This document shows positions 9,095-17,687 of a DNA stretch of 62,196 nt, one piece after another. The DNA is from Candidatus Bathyarchaeota archaeon (GTDB taxonomy: Archaea; Thermoproteota; Bathyarchaeia; RBG-16-48-13; JAGTRE01): contig JAGTRE010000008.1 of NCBI GenBank assembly GCA_018396415.1, forward strand, positions 4,663 to 66,858, written 5' to 3'. Position numbers and translations under genes: made by a program. The notes beneath the pieces were generated by a model that saw only the letters and a list, made by a program, of their open reading frames with translations, was not told the DNA's origin and searched no databases. How positions within the stretch are numbered: position 1 is the first letter of the stretch; each line of letters starts with the position of its first letter.

Positions 9095-9571
9095 GGCTAA
9101 CGCCTTTTCAGGCTGAGCCTCAATGTTTATGGCTTTTATGCCTTCATTTTCAGCTACTTGAATGAGCCTTTGATCTGCACTTAGGAGAAGGTCGCATTTC
9201 ACTTCTCTGGATGTAGATATTTGAAGTGCATCAGCCTGGTATATGTGATGTTTAATTACTAGCATCCAAGATTCAACAATAGATTTCATAGTCATGGGAA
9301 GTATTTGCAGTGAACCCAATCGAACCATCTTGGTTGACTCTGAAATAAAATCTAGTAAAGCCGTTTTAAGCGCGTCATTTGTGAGAAAACCTTTTGAGGC
9401 GTACCTATCAAAGACACCAAACGTTTCGCCAATGTTCCAGATGGAGAACGTGAACCTTAACTCACCTGATTCAGCTTTGGCGTAGACAACATCAACAACC
9501 TGTGAACCTTTCTCTTCAATATACCTCTTCACGATGCTGCTTGTGTCTAGATAAACGAGTTTGGCGTTCAT
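9077..9571 (-). CDS. vapC: PIN-domain toxin (VapC-like ribonuclease)
   Basis: The 164-residue protein has the PIN-domain layout. 'VYLDTSSIVKRYIEE' gives the first acidic residue, 'WNIGETFGVFDRY' the conserved Glu, 'ADALQI' the third acidic position, and 'LLLSADQRLIQVAENEGI' the last Asp. These residues coordinate Mg2+ for RNA cleavage in the VapC family. The gene overlaps the upstream vapB-like gene by 56 bases, a typical toxin-antitoxin arrangement. A decayed MntA/HepT pair adjoins it, so this is a small toxin-antitoxin island. Confidence 0.85.
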   Translation of the reverse strand: MNAKLVYLDTSSIVKRYIEEKGSQVVDVVYAKAESGELRFTFSIWNIGETFGVFDRYASKGFLTNDALKTALLDFISESTKMVRLGSLQILPMTMKSIVESWMLVIKHHIYQADALQISTSREVKCDLLLSADQRLIQVAENEGIKAINIEAQPEKALALVGKA

Positions 9572-9848
9572 CCCTCATCCCTCTAACCTCTTCGCCAGCT
9601 AATGTTCCCAATCTAGGTCTTCTCTCTTGAACCTCTCTAATGGATGGATATACATCGGTCTCAAGTCCAATGGCTTTAGAAAAACTCCTTAACAACCCGA
9701 CAGCGTTGAAACATTTAATAGCTTCCTCGACAGCCAAACTTGTCATCCGCAGGCTTCCATATCTTGAAGATACAAATTTTTTAAATTCCTCCCACGTCGC
9801 CTCATTAATAAGAATAGTTGTTTTAACATTCATATGGTTCGCCATCAT
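9516..9848 (-). CDS. vapB: VapB-type ribbon-helix-helix antitoxin
   Basis: The protein is up to 110 residues. The core 'VKTTILINEATWEEFKKFV' and the following helix fit a ribbon-helix-helix DNA-binding domain. The C-terminal 40 residues are charged and probably wrap the toxin. It precedes and overlaps vapC. It would bind and neutralise the PIN toxin and repress its own operon. The start could be the ATG at 9848 or internal ATGs at 9845 or 9833. The last gives a protein beginning at the ribbon strand. Confidence 0.75.
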   Translation of the reverse strand: MMANHMNVKTTILINEATWEEFKKFVSSRYGSLRMTSLAVEEAIKCFNAVGLLRSFSKAIGLETDVYPSIREVQERRPRLGTLAGEEVRGMRDERQTRLSRHKQHREEVY

Positions 9849-9976
9849 TAAGATAAACCATCTAGAATATTAACCTTACTAGAATTTAAAGCAGAACAAG
9901 AGAGCTTTAAAATCTTCCAACAATTAATTACTGAGGAAACAAAAAACAAAAGATGGGTTTCTAGTGAAGAGAATTC

Positions 9977-10002
9977 CCTAAAAGGATGGCCTAAAAGGAT
10001 GG
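9977..10002. repeat. 13-base perfect tandem repeat (two copies)
   Basis: CCTAAAAGGATGG occurs twice head to tail in the 229-base intergenic region upstream of the acetyl-CoA synthetase gene. No other feature was found there. It may be a replication-slippage product or a regulatory element of the downstream gene. Confidence 0.8.
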
Positions 10003-10077
10003 ATAGCGTCTAAGCCGGCGATATATTTTAAGTCTTGAAGAAAAGAGATAGGCTACCTGAGTTCGAGGTGCCTGGAA

Positions 10078-11463
10078 ATGTTCAACAAAGATGAGTTGGA
10101 TAATTTCTTTAATGCCAAGTCTGTGGCTGTAATAGGCGCCTCAGAGACACCGGGTAAGATAGGCTATGAAGTTTTGCGAAGTCTTTCCCAATACGGCTAT
10201 AAGGGACGCGTCTATCCCGTAACTCCAAAGTCAAAGGAGATTCTTGGCGTAAAATGTTATCCAAGCGTTCAAAGCTTGCCAGAAACCGTGGATTTGGCTG
10301 TTTTCACGTTGTCTTCAGTGCTAGTTCCAGGGCTGTTACAGGAGTGCGGTGAGAAGGGTGTAAAGAATGTCGTAATCGTGTCCGGAGGCTTTCAGGAACT
10401 TGGTGGGCAGTATCAGGAGATCCAGACAAAAGTGGTTGAGATCGCAAAAAAGTATGGAATTCGTATAATAGGTCCGAATTGTATAGGCGTATTCAATTCA
10501 AAAAATAGGTTGGATACCTTTTTCCAATCGCATGAAAGAATGACACGACCTCCACTTGGACCCATAGCCTTTCTTACTCAAAGTGGCACGTTTGGATGTA
10601 CAATGCTTGAATGGGCTGCTGAAAGCGGTGTGGGCATAAGTAAATTTGTAAGTTACGGCAATCGCTGCGACGTCGATGAGGCGGATTTAATCCGGTATCT
10701 TGGAGCTGATACCGATACCAAAGTCATCGCAATTTATCTTGAAAGCATTCAGAATGGACGAAAATTTATGGCGGCTGTTCAGGAAGTACTGCCCCATAAA
10801 CCGATAGTAGTTTTGAAAGCAGGTAAGACTGATTGGGGCTCCCGGGCAGCCCGGTCGCATACTGGTCAGTTAGCAGGCTCATATCAAGTGTGCGAAGCCG
10901 CCTTCAAGCAATCTGGACTTATTGAAGCCAAGAATTTCGAGGAACTATTTGACATGGCGAAGGCATTGGCTTTACAGCCTCCCGCAGCTGGTAATAGGAT
11001 CGCGATGGTAACGAATGGGGCAGGACCATGTGTTATGGCGGCTGATGCCTGTGTTGAACGAGGACTCGTTCTAGCTAAATATCAAAGTGAAACCATTAGG
11101 AAATTAAAATCGGTTTTCCCTCCTTACTATGTCGTTGAAAATCCCGTCGACCTAACTGGAAGCGCTACCTCACAAGACTATGAAGTTGCAATTCAACACC
11201 TTGCACAAGATCAAAAAGTTGACCTAATTATGCCGTTTTTCGTGTTTCAAGACACGCCTTTAGATGAAAAAATCGTTGAAGTCATCCCGAAGATGACGCA
11301 ATATGGCAAACCGATAGTTTGTTGCGCATCCGGCGGACAATATACAAAAGCTCAAGCTGGAATTTTAGAGAGAAGAGGTATACCTGTCTTTCCTATTCCA
11401 GAAAGAGCTGTTGCAGCGGCTTACGCACTGGTACGCTACGGGACCATTATTAGAAGATGTTAA
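10078..11463 (+). CDS. acdA: ADP-forming acetyl/acyl-CoA synthetase, alpha subunit
   Basis: At 461 residues this matches the alpha subunit of archaeal ADP-forming acetyl-CoA synthetase. That enzyme converts acetyl-CoA, ADP and Pi to acetate, CoA and ATP. The N-terminal CoA-binding domain begins 'SVAVIGASETPGKIGYEVL'. 'GPNCIGVFN' follows, and the phosphorylated histidine is H261 in 'RSHTGQLAGS'. The beta (ATP-grasp) subunit is not adjacent and is not in the window. A TATA-like sequence (atatatttta) stands about 50 bases upstream. With CODH/ACS in the same region, this enzyme would complete acetogenesis with substrate-level ATP formation (inference). Confidence 0.88.
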   Translation: MFNKDELDNFFNAKSVAVIGASETPGKIGYEVLRSLSQYGYKGRVYPVTPKSKEILGVKCYPSVQSLPETVDLAVFTLSSVLVPGLLQECGEKGVKNVVIVSGGFQELGGQYQEIQTKVVEIAKKYGIRIIGPNCIGVFNSKNRLDTFFQSHERMTRPPLGPIAFLTQSGTFGCTMLEWAAESGVGISKFVSYGNRCDVDEADLIRYLGADTDTKVIAIYLESIQNGRKFMAAVQEVLPHKPIVVLKAGKTDWGSRAARSHTGQLAGSYQVCEAAFKQSGLIEAKNFEELFDMAKALALQPPAAGNRIAMVTNGAGPCVMAADACVERGLVLAKYQSETIRKLKSVFPPYYVVENPVDLTGSATSQDYEVAIQHLAQDQKVDLIMPFFVFQDTPLDEKIVEVIPKMTQYGKPIVCCASGGQYTKAQAGILERRGIPVFPIPERAVAAAYALVRYGTIIRRC

Positions 11464-11567
11464 ATACAAATTCTTCATGCGCAGAATACTTTTGACATAC
11501 CTACGAACAAAACAATTATATTCATAAAATGTTCCAATACAATTGGTTACCTGGAGAAAACTGCATA

Positions 11568-11702
11568 ATGAAAGTTTGCCCATATGATGCTGAATTTTGT
11601 CGATTCTTTGTTAAGGGCTCTGGTGAATGTTTACTTCCAGAACCCTGTGACGGTTTTATTGGCTATCAAAAACGAAGAGAAGGAGACCTTAAAATCCTTT
11701 AG
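11568..11702 (+). CDS. Small cysteine-rich protein upstream of cooT
   Basis: This short frame encodes 44 residues from the ATG at 11568, or 57 from an ATG at 11529. It has cysteines spaced C-x6-C-x9-C-x5-C in 'VCPYDAEFC' and 'GECLLPEPC', suggesting a bound metal or iron-sulfur cluster. GGAGA lies about ten bases before the internal ATG. A TATA-like AATTATATTC around 11513-11522 would place transcription start between the two ATGs, favouring the shorter form. I recognise no family. It lies 83 bases before cooT and may belong to the same transcript. Confidence 0.4.
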   Translation: MKVCPYDAEFCRFFVKGSGECLLPEPCDGFIGYQKRREGDLKIL

Positions 11703-11785
11703 GGACTTTTCAACCAAGCCAAAAATTAGAAACAGAAATCCTAACAAAACCGATAAACATTTCATTCTTCTGGGAGGAAACATTG

Positions 11786-12130
11786 ATGTGCGAATTCTCA
11801 GTATACCTCAAAGCTGGTATAAGGGAAGAGAAAATTGCTGAAGATATAACTAGTGTTAAACTTGAAGATGGAGTACTTGTTTTGCGTGATGTGCTGGGAA
11901 CGACAAAGAATGTTAATAATGCCATAATCGGCGACTTAAACGTGGATAAGGAGGTTATGCACCTACGACAGTTACCAGTTCTATCGCAACTAATGAATTT
12001 TATTCGCATTTATGAAAGATGCCTTACAGAAGAAAGATATGTGGAAGAACTCGAAACAGCTTGGGATGAGGTTAAGGCTAAGGGTGACTCGGTTATTCGT
12101 GGACTCTGGATAAAATATGTAAAGAGGTGA
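11786..12130 (+). CDS. cooT: CooT-like nickel-binding protein
   Basis: The protein is about 114 residues. Its N-terminus 'MCEFSVYLKAG', followed by 'AEDITSVKLEDGVLVLRDVLG' and 'AIIGDLNVDKE', matches CooT. CooT is a small dimeric protein that binds Ni(II) through its N-terminal Cys2 and helps mature the carbon monoxide dehydrogenase. The C-terminal 45 residues extend beyond the usual 65-70 residue CooT. The ATG at 11786 is chosen because GGGAGG lies 9 bases upstream and Cys must be residue 2. The stop overlaps the cooC start by 4 bases (GTGA). Confidence 0.75.
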   Translation: MCEFSVYLKAGIREEKIAEDITSVKLEDGVLVLRDVLGTTKNVNNAIIGDLNVDKEVMHLRQLPVLSQLMNFIRIYERCLTEERYVEELETAWDEVKAKGDSVIRGLWIKYVKR

Positions 12131-12906
12131 ATGCGGCTTTGGCTTTCAATATAGCTGTGTCAGGCAAGGGTGGAACAGGAAAAACCACAATTGCGGGGCT
12201 TATAATACGCCTATTAAGCGAGAGAACAAATAAGACGATTCTCGCCATCGACGCCGATCCCAATGCCAATCTAAACGAAGTTCTAGGAGTTTCTGTTAAC
12301 AAAGCCGTAGGCGATATTAGAGAAGACCTCTTAAAAATTAAGGACCAACTATCTCCAGGAATGTCCAAAGAAGAATACCTCAATTATACTATTCAACAAG
12401 CCTTGACAGAAGCGAAGCATTTCGATCTTCTTGTTATGGGACGTCCTGAAGGTCCTGGCTGTTACTGTTATGTTAATAGCATCCTTCGGAAGATTGTGGA
12501 TAGACTGTCGGATAAGTATGATATTGTCGTAATGGATGCTGAAGCCGGATTAGAACATTTTAGTCGCCGAACAACCAAGGATGTCGACGTTCTTTTAATT
12601 ACAACCGATCCCACAAGCCGGGGGATTATGACGGCGAAAAGAGTGAAGAAGTTGATACAAGAGTTGCACACAAAAGTGAGATACATGTATGTAATTGCCA
12701 ATCGGACCCCCCCGTCACTTGCTCCTGTGTTAGAAAAGGAAATCGAAGAAGCAGGGCTTGAGTTGATTGGGACGGTTCCTGAGGATCCCAAAGTGTTGGA
12801 ATACGACTTTCAGGGAAAACCCTTAGTTGAGCTACCTGAGAGTTCTGAGGCTTTGCGGGCAGTGGCTCAGATTTTGCAAAAACTTCCACTCCCCTTCCAA
12901 ATTTGA
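12127..12906 (+). CDS. cooC: CooC-type nickel-insertion ATPase
   Basis: The 259-residue protein is a MinD-like P-loop NTPase with the deviant Walker A 'SGKGGTGKTT' near the N-terminus. 'ILAIDADPNANL' is switch I, and 'VVMDAEAGLEHFSR' is typical of CooC. The metal-binding CxC is C112/C114 in 'GPGCYCYVN', which binds nickel at the dimer interface. CooC supplies Ni to the C-cluster of CODH, encoded here about 10 kb away. Translation starts at a GTG that overlaps the cooT stop. No nearby terminator is obvious. Confidence 0.92.
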   Translation: MNAALAFNIAVSGKGGTGKTTIAGLIIRLLSERTNKTILAIDADPNANLNEVLGVSVNKAVGDIREDLLKIKDQLSPGMSKEEYLNYTIQQALTEAKHFDLLVMGRPEGPGCYCYVNSILRKIVDRLSDKYDIVVMDAEAGLEHFSRRTTKDVDVLLITTDPTSRGIMTAKRVKKLIQELHTKVRYMYVIANRTPPSLAPVLEKEIEEAGLELIGTVPEDPKVLEYDFQGKPLVELPESSEALRAVAQILQKLPLPFQI

Positions 12907-13100
12907 TCTATATTTAAATTGGAGTTGTATTGTAGTGTTTTCTACTTTGGCGGCGCTTTCATCGGCTGTAGAACTTTTACGCAAGAATAGGTAGATCGTG
13001 TTTGAATGAGGCTGATTGAACAAACGTAGGCTCATAACGCTTTTTTTGGAAGCGAAATTAAAAAGATTCCAGCCTCGCAGAAGAAAATGAAAGTTCTGGA

Positions 13101-14531
13101 TTATTTTCGCCAAATGAATTCACTGGCAACGTAAAGAAGGATGCCAGCAACGAGAAATGCCAAGGTTCCGCCAAGGATTTGAAACTCATACGCTAACAGT
13201 TCAGTTTCTGGAGGGGGTATAAAAGCAAAGCCTATGGAAATTAAAGTTACTAGGAAGCCAAGGGCTGAAATAGCTAAAACCCCGGCTAAACCGCCTGGAA
13301 TTCTAACCTTTCTCGGCATTTCGGGTCGTTTCCATCTAAGCAAAACAACATCAACAAACATAAACAAGTAGGGAATAAAGTAAAGGATCGCGCATAATGA
13401 GAAAAGTGTCCAATAAAATGTTGTCACAGCTTCCTTGGGGTAGAAATATCCAAACGATAAAAGTACAGTTGCAATTATCGCTTGCACAAGTAACGCGAAG
13501 TCTGGAGTTTTAAATTTTTCATTAACATGACCAAAAATACTTGGCAACCGTTTATCCAGCCCTGTACAGAACAAAATTCGAACTGGACCTAGGATCCAAG
13601 TTGACAAAGTGCCGAGGCTTATTAAAACAATAAGAAAGCCGATAAAATAAATCGCTGTTTCAGCACCATACAATCGAAGAACATAACGAATAGCATCAAT
13701 CATCCCTGTTAGAATATTGATTTCACTGTAGGGGATTACTACAAGTATGGCGAGGGTTCCAACGATGTATATAAGGGCAGAGATAATTGCAGTTAAGAAA
13801 ATGGCTCTGGGAACATCCTTCCGGGGATTTTTGCATTCATCCCCAAGACTACTCAAAATTTCAAATCCCGCAAAAGCGAAAGCAAATGAAAATAATGGAG
13901 CTTGCGGTGCCCAAACCATATTAATAGTTGGAACCCAATTTGAAATAGCAAAGTCATTGGCAATGCCATGGAAGATTGCATAACTGAAACATAAACCTAG
14001 AACTATTGCACCCAATGCTACTTTGCATAATCCCCCAATGTTAGGAATCCATTTTCCAACCTTTAACCCTATGATGCCAGCTATCGAAATCAACCAAAAG
14101 ACCGCAATAGCTACTGTTGTGATAACAGGCATGTCTTGAACTAATTCACGTGCATAAAAGGCGAAAAGTATTGTGACTAAAGCTATCACTGTCATGGGGA
14201 AGTAGAAAAAGTTGTTAACCCAATAGAACCATCCACACATGAAACCTGCAAAATTACCCATGGCCTCTTTCGTCCAGAGATAGATTCCGCCTTCTCCTGG
14301 TAGTGCGGTCCCAAGTTCAGCTGCCACGTATGCATGGGGTATAAAGAACGTTATAGCCGCTATAAGCCATAGAGTTAGCGATGGAACGCCAATCGCTGCA
14401 GCTGAGGCTAGCCATCCTATGCTGACAATGGCGGCTACATAGAATAATGTTGCATCAAAAACATTCATTACGCGTGGTAAAACGGCTTTTTCACCTGTAG
14501 CGGAAACAGCATTTTTTCCTTCGATATCCAT
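13101..14531 (-). CDS. APC-family amino-acid permease
   Basis: This 476-residue protein has about 12 hydrophobic helices and the APC signature 'ALPGEGGIYLWTKEAMG' after helix 2. 'FAGFEILSSLGDECKNPRKDVPRAI' is the conserved helix 6 to loop segment of amino acid-polyamine-organocation transporters. It probably imports or exchanges an amino acid, and the substrate cannot be told from sequence. It is transcribed alone, with a 223-base upstream region containing an AT-rich TATA-like stretch near 14606-14620. It has no evident link to the flanking hydrogenase genes. Confidence 0.88.
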   Translation of the reverse strand: MDIEGKNAVSATGEKAVLPRVMNVFDATLFYVAAIVSIGWLASAAAIGVPSLTLWLIAAITFFIPHAYVAAELGTALPGEGGIYLWTKEAMGNFAGFMCGWFYWVNNFFYFPMTVIALVTILFAFYARELVQDMPVITTVAIAVFWLISIAGIIGLKVGKWIPNIGGLCKVALGAIVLGLCFSYAIFHGIANDFAISNWVPTINMVWAPQAPLFSFAFAFAGFEILSSLGDECKNPRKDVPRAIFLTAIISALIYIVGTLAILVVIPYSEINILTGMIDAIRYVLRLYGAETAIYFIGFLIVLISLGTLSTWILGPVRILFCTGLDKRLPSIFGHVNEKFKTPDFALLVQAIIATVLLSFGYFYPKEAVTTFYWTLFSLCAILYFIPYLFMFVDVVLLRWKRPEMPRKVRIPGGLAGVLAISALGFLVTLISIGFAFIPPPETELLAYEFQILGGTLAFLVAGILLYVASEFIWRK

Positions 14532-14754
14532 TCGTTGTAAGCTCCAGCAATGAATTTTCTAAAAATGTTCTTCATCTAGTTTAAAAGTGGTCAATTGTAG
14601 AATGATTATAACTTAAAAAACTTTTTATTGATGGGATTTTTATTCGATTTGCTTAATTATTAGGATGTAAGTCTCTTTAAACATTTAAAGTAAACAACTA
14701 CGTTTTCGATAAGCTTTAAACGTGGTTAACTTGATCTCAATGTCATTCGAAGCT

Positions 14755-15726
14755 TCAAATCGTTCCAGCAGTGGTGGTTAACATACCTAGGTGTGTTAAT
14801 GCGGTTTTTCTGCGACATTTTTCGCATATCTCAAGGAGTTCTGGCGAAACTCTGTGTATGCTTTCCTTATTTTTTAGACTCAGCATTAGGTCTTCACTTG
14901 CAAAAAATCGGCCGCAGATTTTGCACTTGGTTAGATTTCCTATCCTATCGATTTTGTCTATCTTTGCGACAAGTCGCCGCAGATCAAGTATGTTTATTAT
15001 TTTGATGGCCTTTTCTGGACAGATTTCTTCACATTTTTTGCAGACGGAACAGAAGCTGTGATAATGCTTTACTATATGTTTCTCTCGGCCTTCTTCAAGA
15101 ATAATTGCGCCTTCAGGGCAAACGTTGACGCAACTGCCACAGACGGTACATTTTTTCTCATCAATTATAGGTTCGCCGAAAATTTGGTATTCAAGCTCTG
15201 GAACAATAAGGCTTGGCTCTTTGGACGTTATCTTAGAAATTGTTGACAAGATTTCGATTAAGGCTTCTCTCTTCTCAGTGATAGTGATAGCCCGAATTCC
15301 ACGTAGGGGGTTTGGACCGAGTTCTCGAACTTGATTTGAAAAGTCGGTTACTAATCTTACGAATTCCGGCGCCATTGCAGCGGAGACGAAAATCATCTCA
15401 AGTCTCTTTTCACTTAATCCAAGATCTTCTAGAATTTTCTTTAGTAATAGAACTCTTTTTTCTGACCGTAGGTTGCCATCAACGTAATGACACTGCCCCT
15501 TAAGGCAACCTGCTACTATAACTCCGTCTGCACCCCGCTGAAAGGCATGAAGCACATGCATTGGACCTACTCTGCCGGAACAAGGTACTCTGACTATTCG
15601 GACATTAGTCGGATAGTCTAATTTGCTGGTGCCGGCTAGATCTGCTGCACCATATGAACACCACCAACAACAGAATGCAACTATAACTGGTTCAAACGTT
15701 TCTGACTTTTCTGACATGTTTATCAC
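14755..15726 (-). CDS. mvhD: MvhD-type protein fused to ferredoxin and zinc ribbon
   Basis: The 323-residue protein starts with an MvhD domain (about 12-145). Its motifs are 'CCWWCSYGAADLAG', 'VRVPCSGRV' and 'GCLKGQCHY', the five-cysteine pattern that holds the [2Fe-2S] cluster passing electrons from Mvh hydrogenase to HdrA. A two-cluster ferredoxin domain follows (about 185-245, 'CTVCGSCVNVCPEGA' and 'CSVCKKCEEICPEKA'). The C-terminal zinc ribbon has 'CKICGRFF' and 'CEKCRRK'. The ferredoxin plus ribbon half resembles the NuoI/HycF-type subunits of the two membrane hydrogenases at 49 and 60 kb. It is the last gene of the Mvh/HdrA operon, and its start overlaps the HdrA stop. Confidence 0.85.
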   Translation of the reverse strand: MINMSEKSETFEPVIVAFCCWWCSYGAADLAGTSKLDYPTNVRIVRVPCSGRVGPMHVLHAFQRGADGVIVAGCLKGQCHYVDGNLRSEKRVLLLKKILEDLGLSEKRLEMIFVSAAMAPEFVRLVTDFSNQVRELGPNPLRGIRAITITEKREALIEILSTISKITSKEPSLIVPELEYQIFGEPIIDEKKCTVCGSCVNVCPEGAIILEEGREKHIVKHYHSFCSVCKKCEEICPEKAIKIINILDLRRLVAKIDKIDRIGNLTKCKICGRFFASEDLMLSLKNKESIHRVSPELLEICEKCRRKTALTHLGMLTTTAGTI

Positions 15727-17687
15727 TCCGCTAGGATTCCATCAATTGCTGCGTAAAGTTGCTGGTCTTTGAAGTGGCGAAGTTGTAAGGCTCCAACTGG
15801 ACATTCTTCGACGCAGGTTCCACAGCCCTTGCAGACAACTTCGATTATGTAGGGAATACCGTTTTCCTGTATTTTTATCGCTTTATAGGGGCAGATGGCT
15901 TCGCATCTTTTGCATTTCACGCATAACGCTTCGTCTACCACGGAGCGGGCGAGATCGATTTCAACTTCCCTTTTCATCATTGGAATGGCAGCTCTGGAGG
16001 CGGCAGCCATTGCTTGAGTCACTGTTTCGGAGATATCTTTAGGTCCTACACAGGTCCCGCAGAGATAGATGCCGTCTAGCTTAGTGTCGATCGGTGCTAG
16101 CTTAATATGTGCTTCTGAAAGGAAACCGTCTGGACCTAAACTTAGGTTAAGGGTCTTGACAAGCTCATCTATTCCTTGGCTGGGCGTTATGCCGCATGTC
16201 AATACTAGCAGTTCAGCGTCAAGTATGGTTTCCATGGTTTCACTTTTTATTGTTACTTTGATATTGCCTTGAGCTTCTTCTGAGACTCCACTTACGTCTC
16301 CTTTAATAAATTTGACACCCATTTCTTGGCAGTCAGTATAATAGGTTTCGTAATCCTTTCCCGTGAGTCGGATATCTTTATAGCAGATTACGACTTCCGC
16401 GTTTGGATAAGCGCCCTTGATGTTTTTCGCATGTTTTAGGGCAATCATACAACAAATTTTCGAGCAGTACAAGTTAGTTGCCTTATCCCTTGAACCTACG
16501 CATTGGATCATAACCACTTTGTTCGGAATTTTTCCGTCGGAGGGGCGTTTAATTAATCCTTGTGTTGGTCCGCTTGGATCTAGCATCCGAGCAAGTTCTA
16601 ACTGGGTGATAACGTTGGGGAATTTGCCGTAACCATAAAGTCCATTAGGCCTAAATTCTTCGAAACCAGTTGCAACAATAACCGTTCCAATTTCAACTTC
16701 GGTTTCGCCACCCTTTTCTTCGAGGTTTATCGCTTTCGTAGGGCAAATTTTGACACATTCACCGCATTTGTTGCAACTTTGGAGATCAATTACATATGTA
16801 TGCGGGATCGCCTGCGTGAATGGAAGATAAATTGCCTTGCGCTTACTTAAACCGAGGTTAAATTCATCTGGAACTGTAATCGGGCAAACATTTTCGCATA
16901 AGCCACATGAAATGCAGAGCTTCTCGTTTACACAGCGTGGACGTTGCAAAATTTTAGCTTTGAAGTTACCAATGTAGCCTTCCAACTCCTTTACGACAGC
17001 TTGAGTATACAGCTTAATCCTCGGGTTAGTGGTAATCTCAGTTTTATACATACATTTTCTATGTAACTCAGCGGGTCTAGGAGAGATGCAAATGCCGCAG
17101 TCTTCTGTTGGAAAAACTCCACCCAGCTGAGCTACTTTACCGCCTATGTAGGGTTGTCTTTCAACTAAATGAACGTCAAAGCCATAGTCGGCTAGAGTAA
17201 GTGCCGCTTGGATGCCAGCAATTCCAGCACCGATAACTAGGGCGGACGGTTTTACCGACTGTTTGGTAAGTCCTATGACCTCAAGCAATTTTGAACGTTC
17301 AACCGAAGCTCTAACTAGGTGCTTAGCCTTAGAGGTGGCTTTTTCAGGTTCATGCATATGAGGCCAAGAGCAGTGTTCCCTCAAATTTGCCATTTCAAAA
17401 AGGAAGGGGTTCAAACCGGCTTCAGCCACTACCCGACGGAATGTGATTTCATGCAATCTTGGTGAACAGGATGCCACAACAACCCGATTCAGGTTGTAGT
17501 TCTTTATCGCATCTTTAATCATAGCTTGCCCGGTTTCTGAGCACATGAATTCGTAGTCAACCGCATAAACAACTCCTGGAATTTTTGAGGCGTACTCGCG
17601 TACTGCCTTACAATCTACTGATTTTGCAATGTTTAAGCCGCAGTGGCATACAAAAACTCCGATTCTGACGTCCTTTTCATTTACCAC
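15723..17687 (-). CDS. hdrA: HdrA-like flavin/iron-sulfur subunit
   Basis: At 654 residues this is a standard-length HdrA, the FAD subunit that bifurcates electrons in heterodisulfide reductase complexes. It has the N-terminal Cys-rich segment ('FVCHCGLNIA', 'SCSPRLHE'), the FAD loop GAGIAG at 153-158, and several [4Fe-4S] motifs: 'CISCGLCENVCP', 'CNKCGECVKICP', 'CVKCKRCEAICP' and 'CKGCGTCVEECP'. It lies between the HdrA-MvhD fusion and the MvhD-ferredoxin gene. No HdrB or HdrC is in this operon. A GTG start follows directly on the upstream stop. Confidence 0.9.
   Translation of the reverse strand: MVNEKDVRIGVFVCHCGLNIAKSVDCKAVREYASKIPGVVYAVDYEFMCSETGQAMIKDAIKNYNLNRVVVASCSPRLHEITFRRVVAEAGLNPFLFEMANLREHCSWPHMHEPEKATSKAKHLVRASVERSKLLEVIGLTKQSVKPSALVIGAGIAGIQAALTLADYGFDVHLVERQPYIGGKVAQLGGVFPTEDCGICISPRPAELHRKCMYKTEITTNPRIKLYTQAVVKELEGYIGNFKAKILQRPRCVNEKLCISCGLCENVCPITVPDEFNLGLSKRKAIYLPFTQAIPHTYVIDLQSCNKCGECVKICPTKAINLEEKGGETEVEIGTVIVATGFEEFRPNGLYGYGKFPNVITQLELARMLDPSGPTQGLIKRPSDGKIPNKVVMIQCVGSRDKATNLYCSKICCMIALKHAKNIKGAYPNAEVVICYKDIRLTGKDYETYYTDCQEMGVKFIKGDVSGVSEEAQGNIKVTIKSETMETILDAELLVLTCGITPSQGIDELVKTLNLSLGPDGFLSEAHIKLAPIDTKLDGIYLCGTCVGPKDISETVTQAMAAASRAAIPMMKREVEIDLARSVVDEALCVKCKRCEAICPYKAIKIQENGIPYIIEVVCKGCGTCVEECPVGALQLRHFKDQQLYAAIDGILAE

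Noticed and set aside
11584-11841. 85-residue frame overlapping the small Cys protein and cooT
   Set aside because: It overlaps the clear cooT start, has no family features and runs through the intergenic Shine-Dalgarno.
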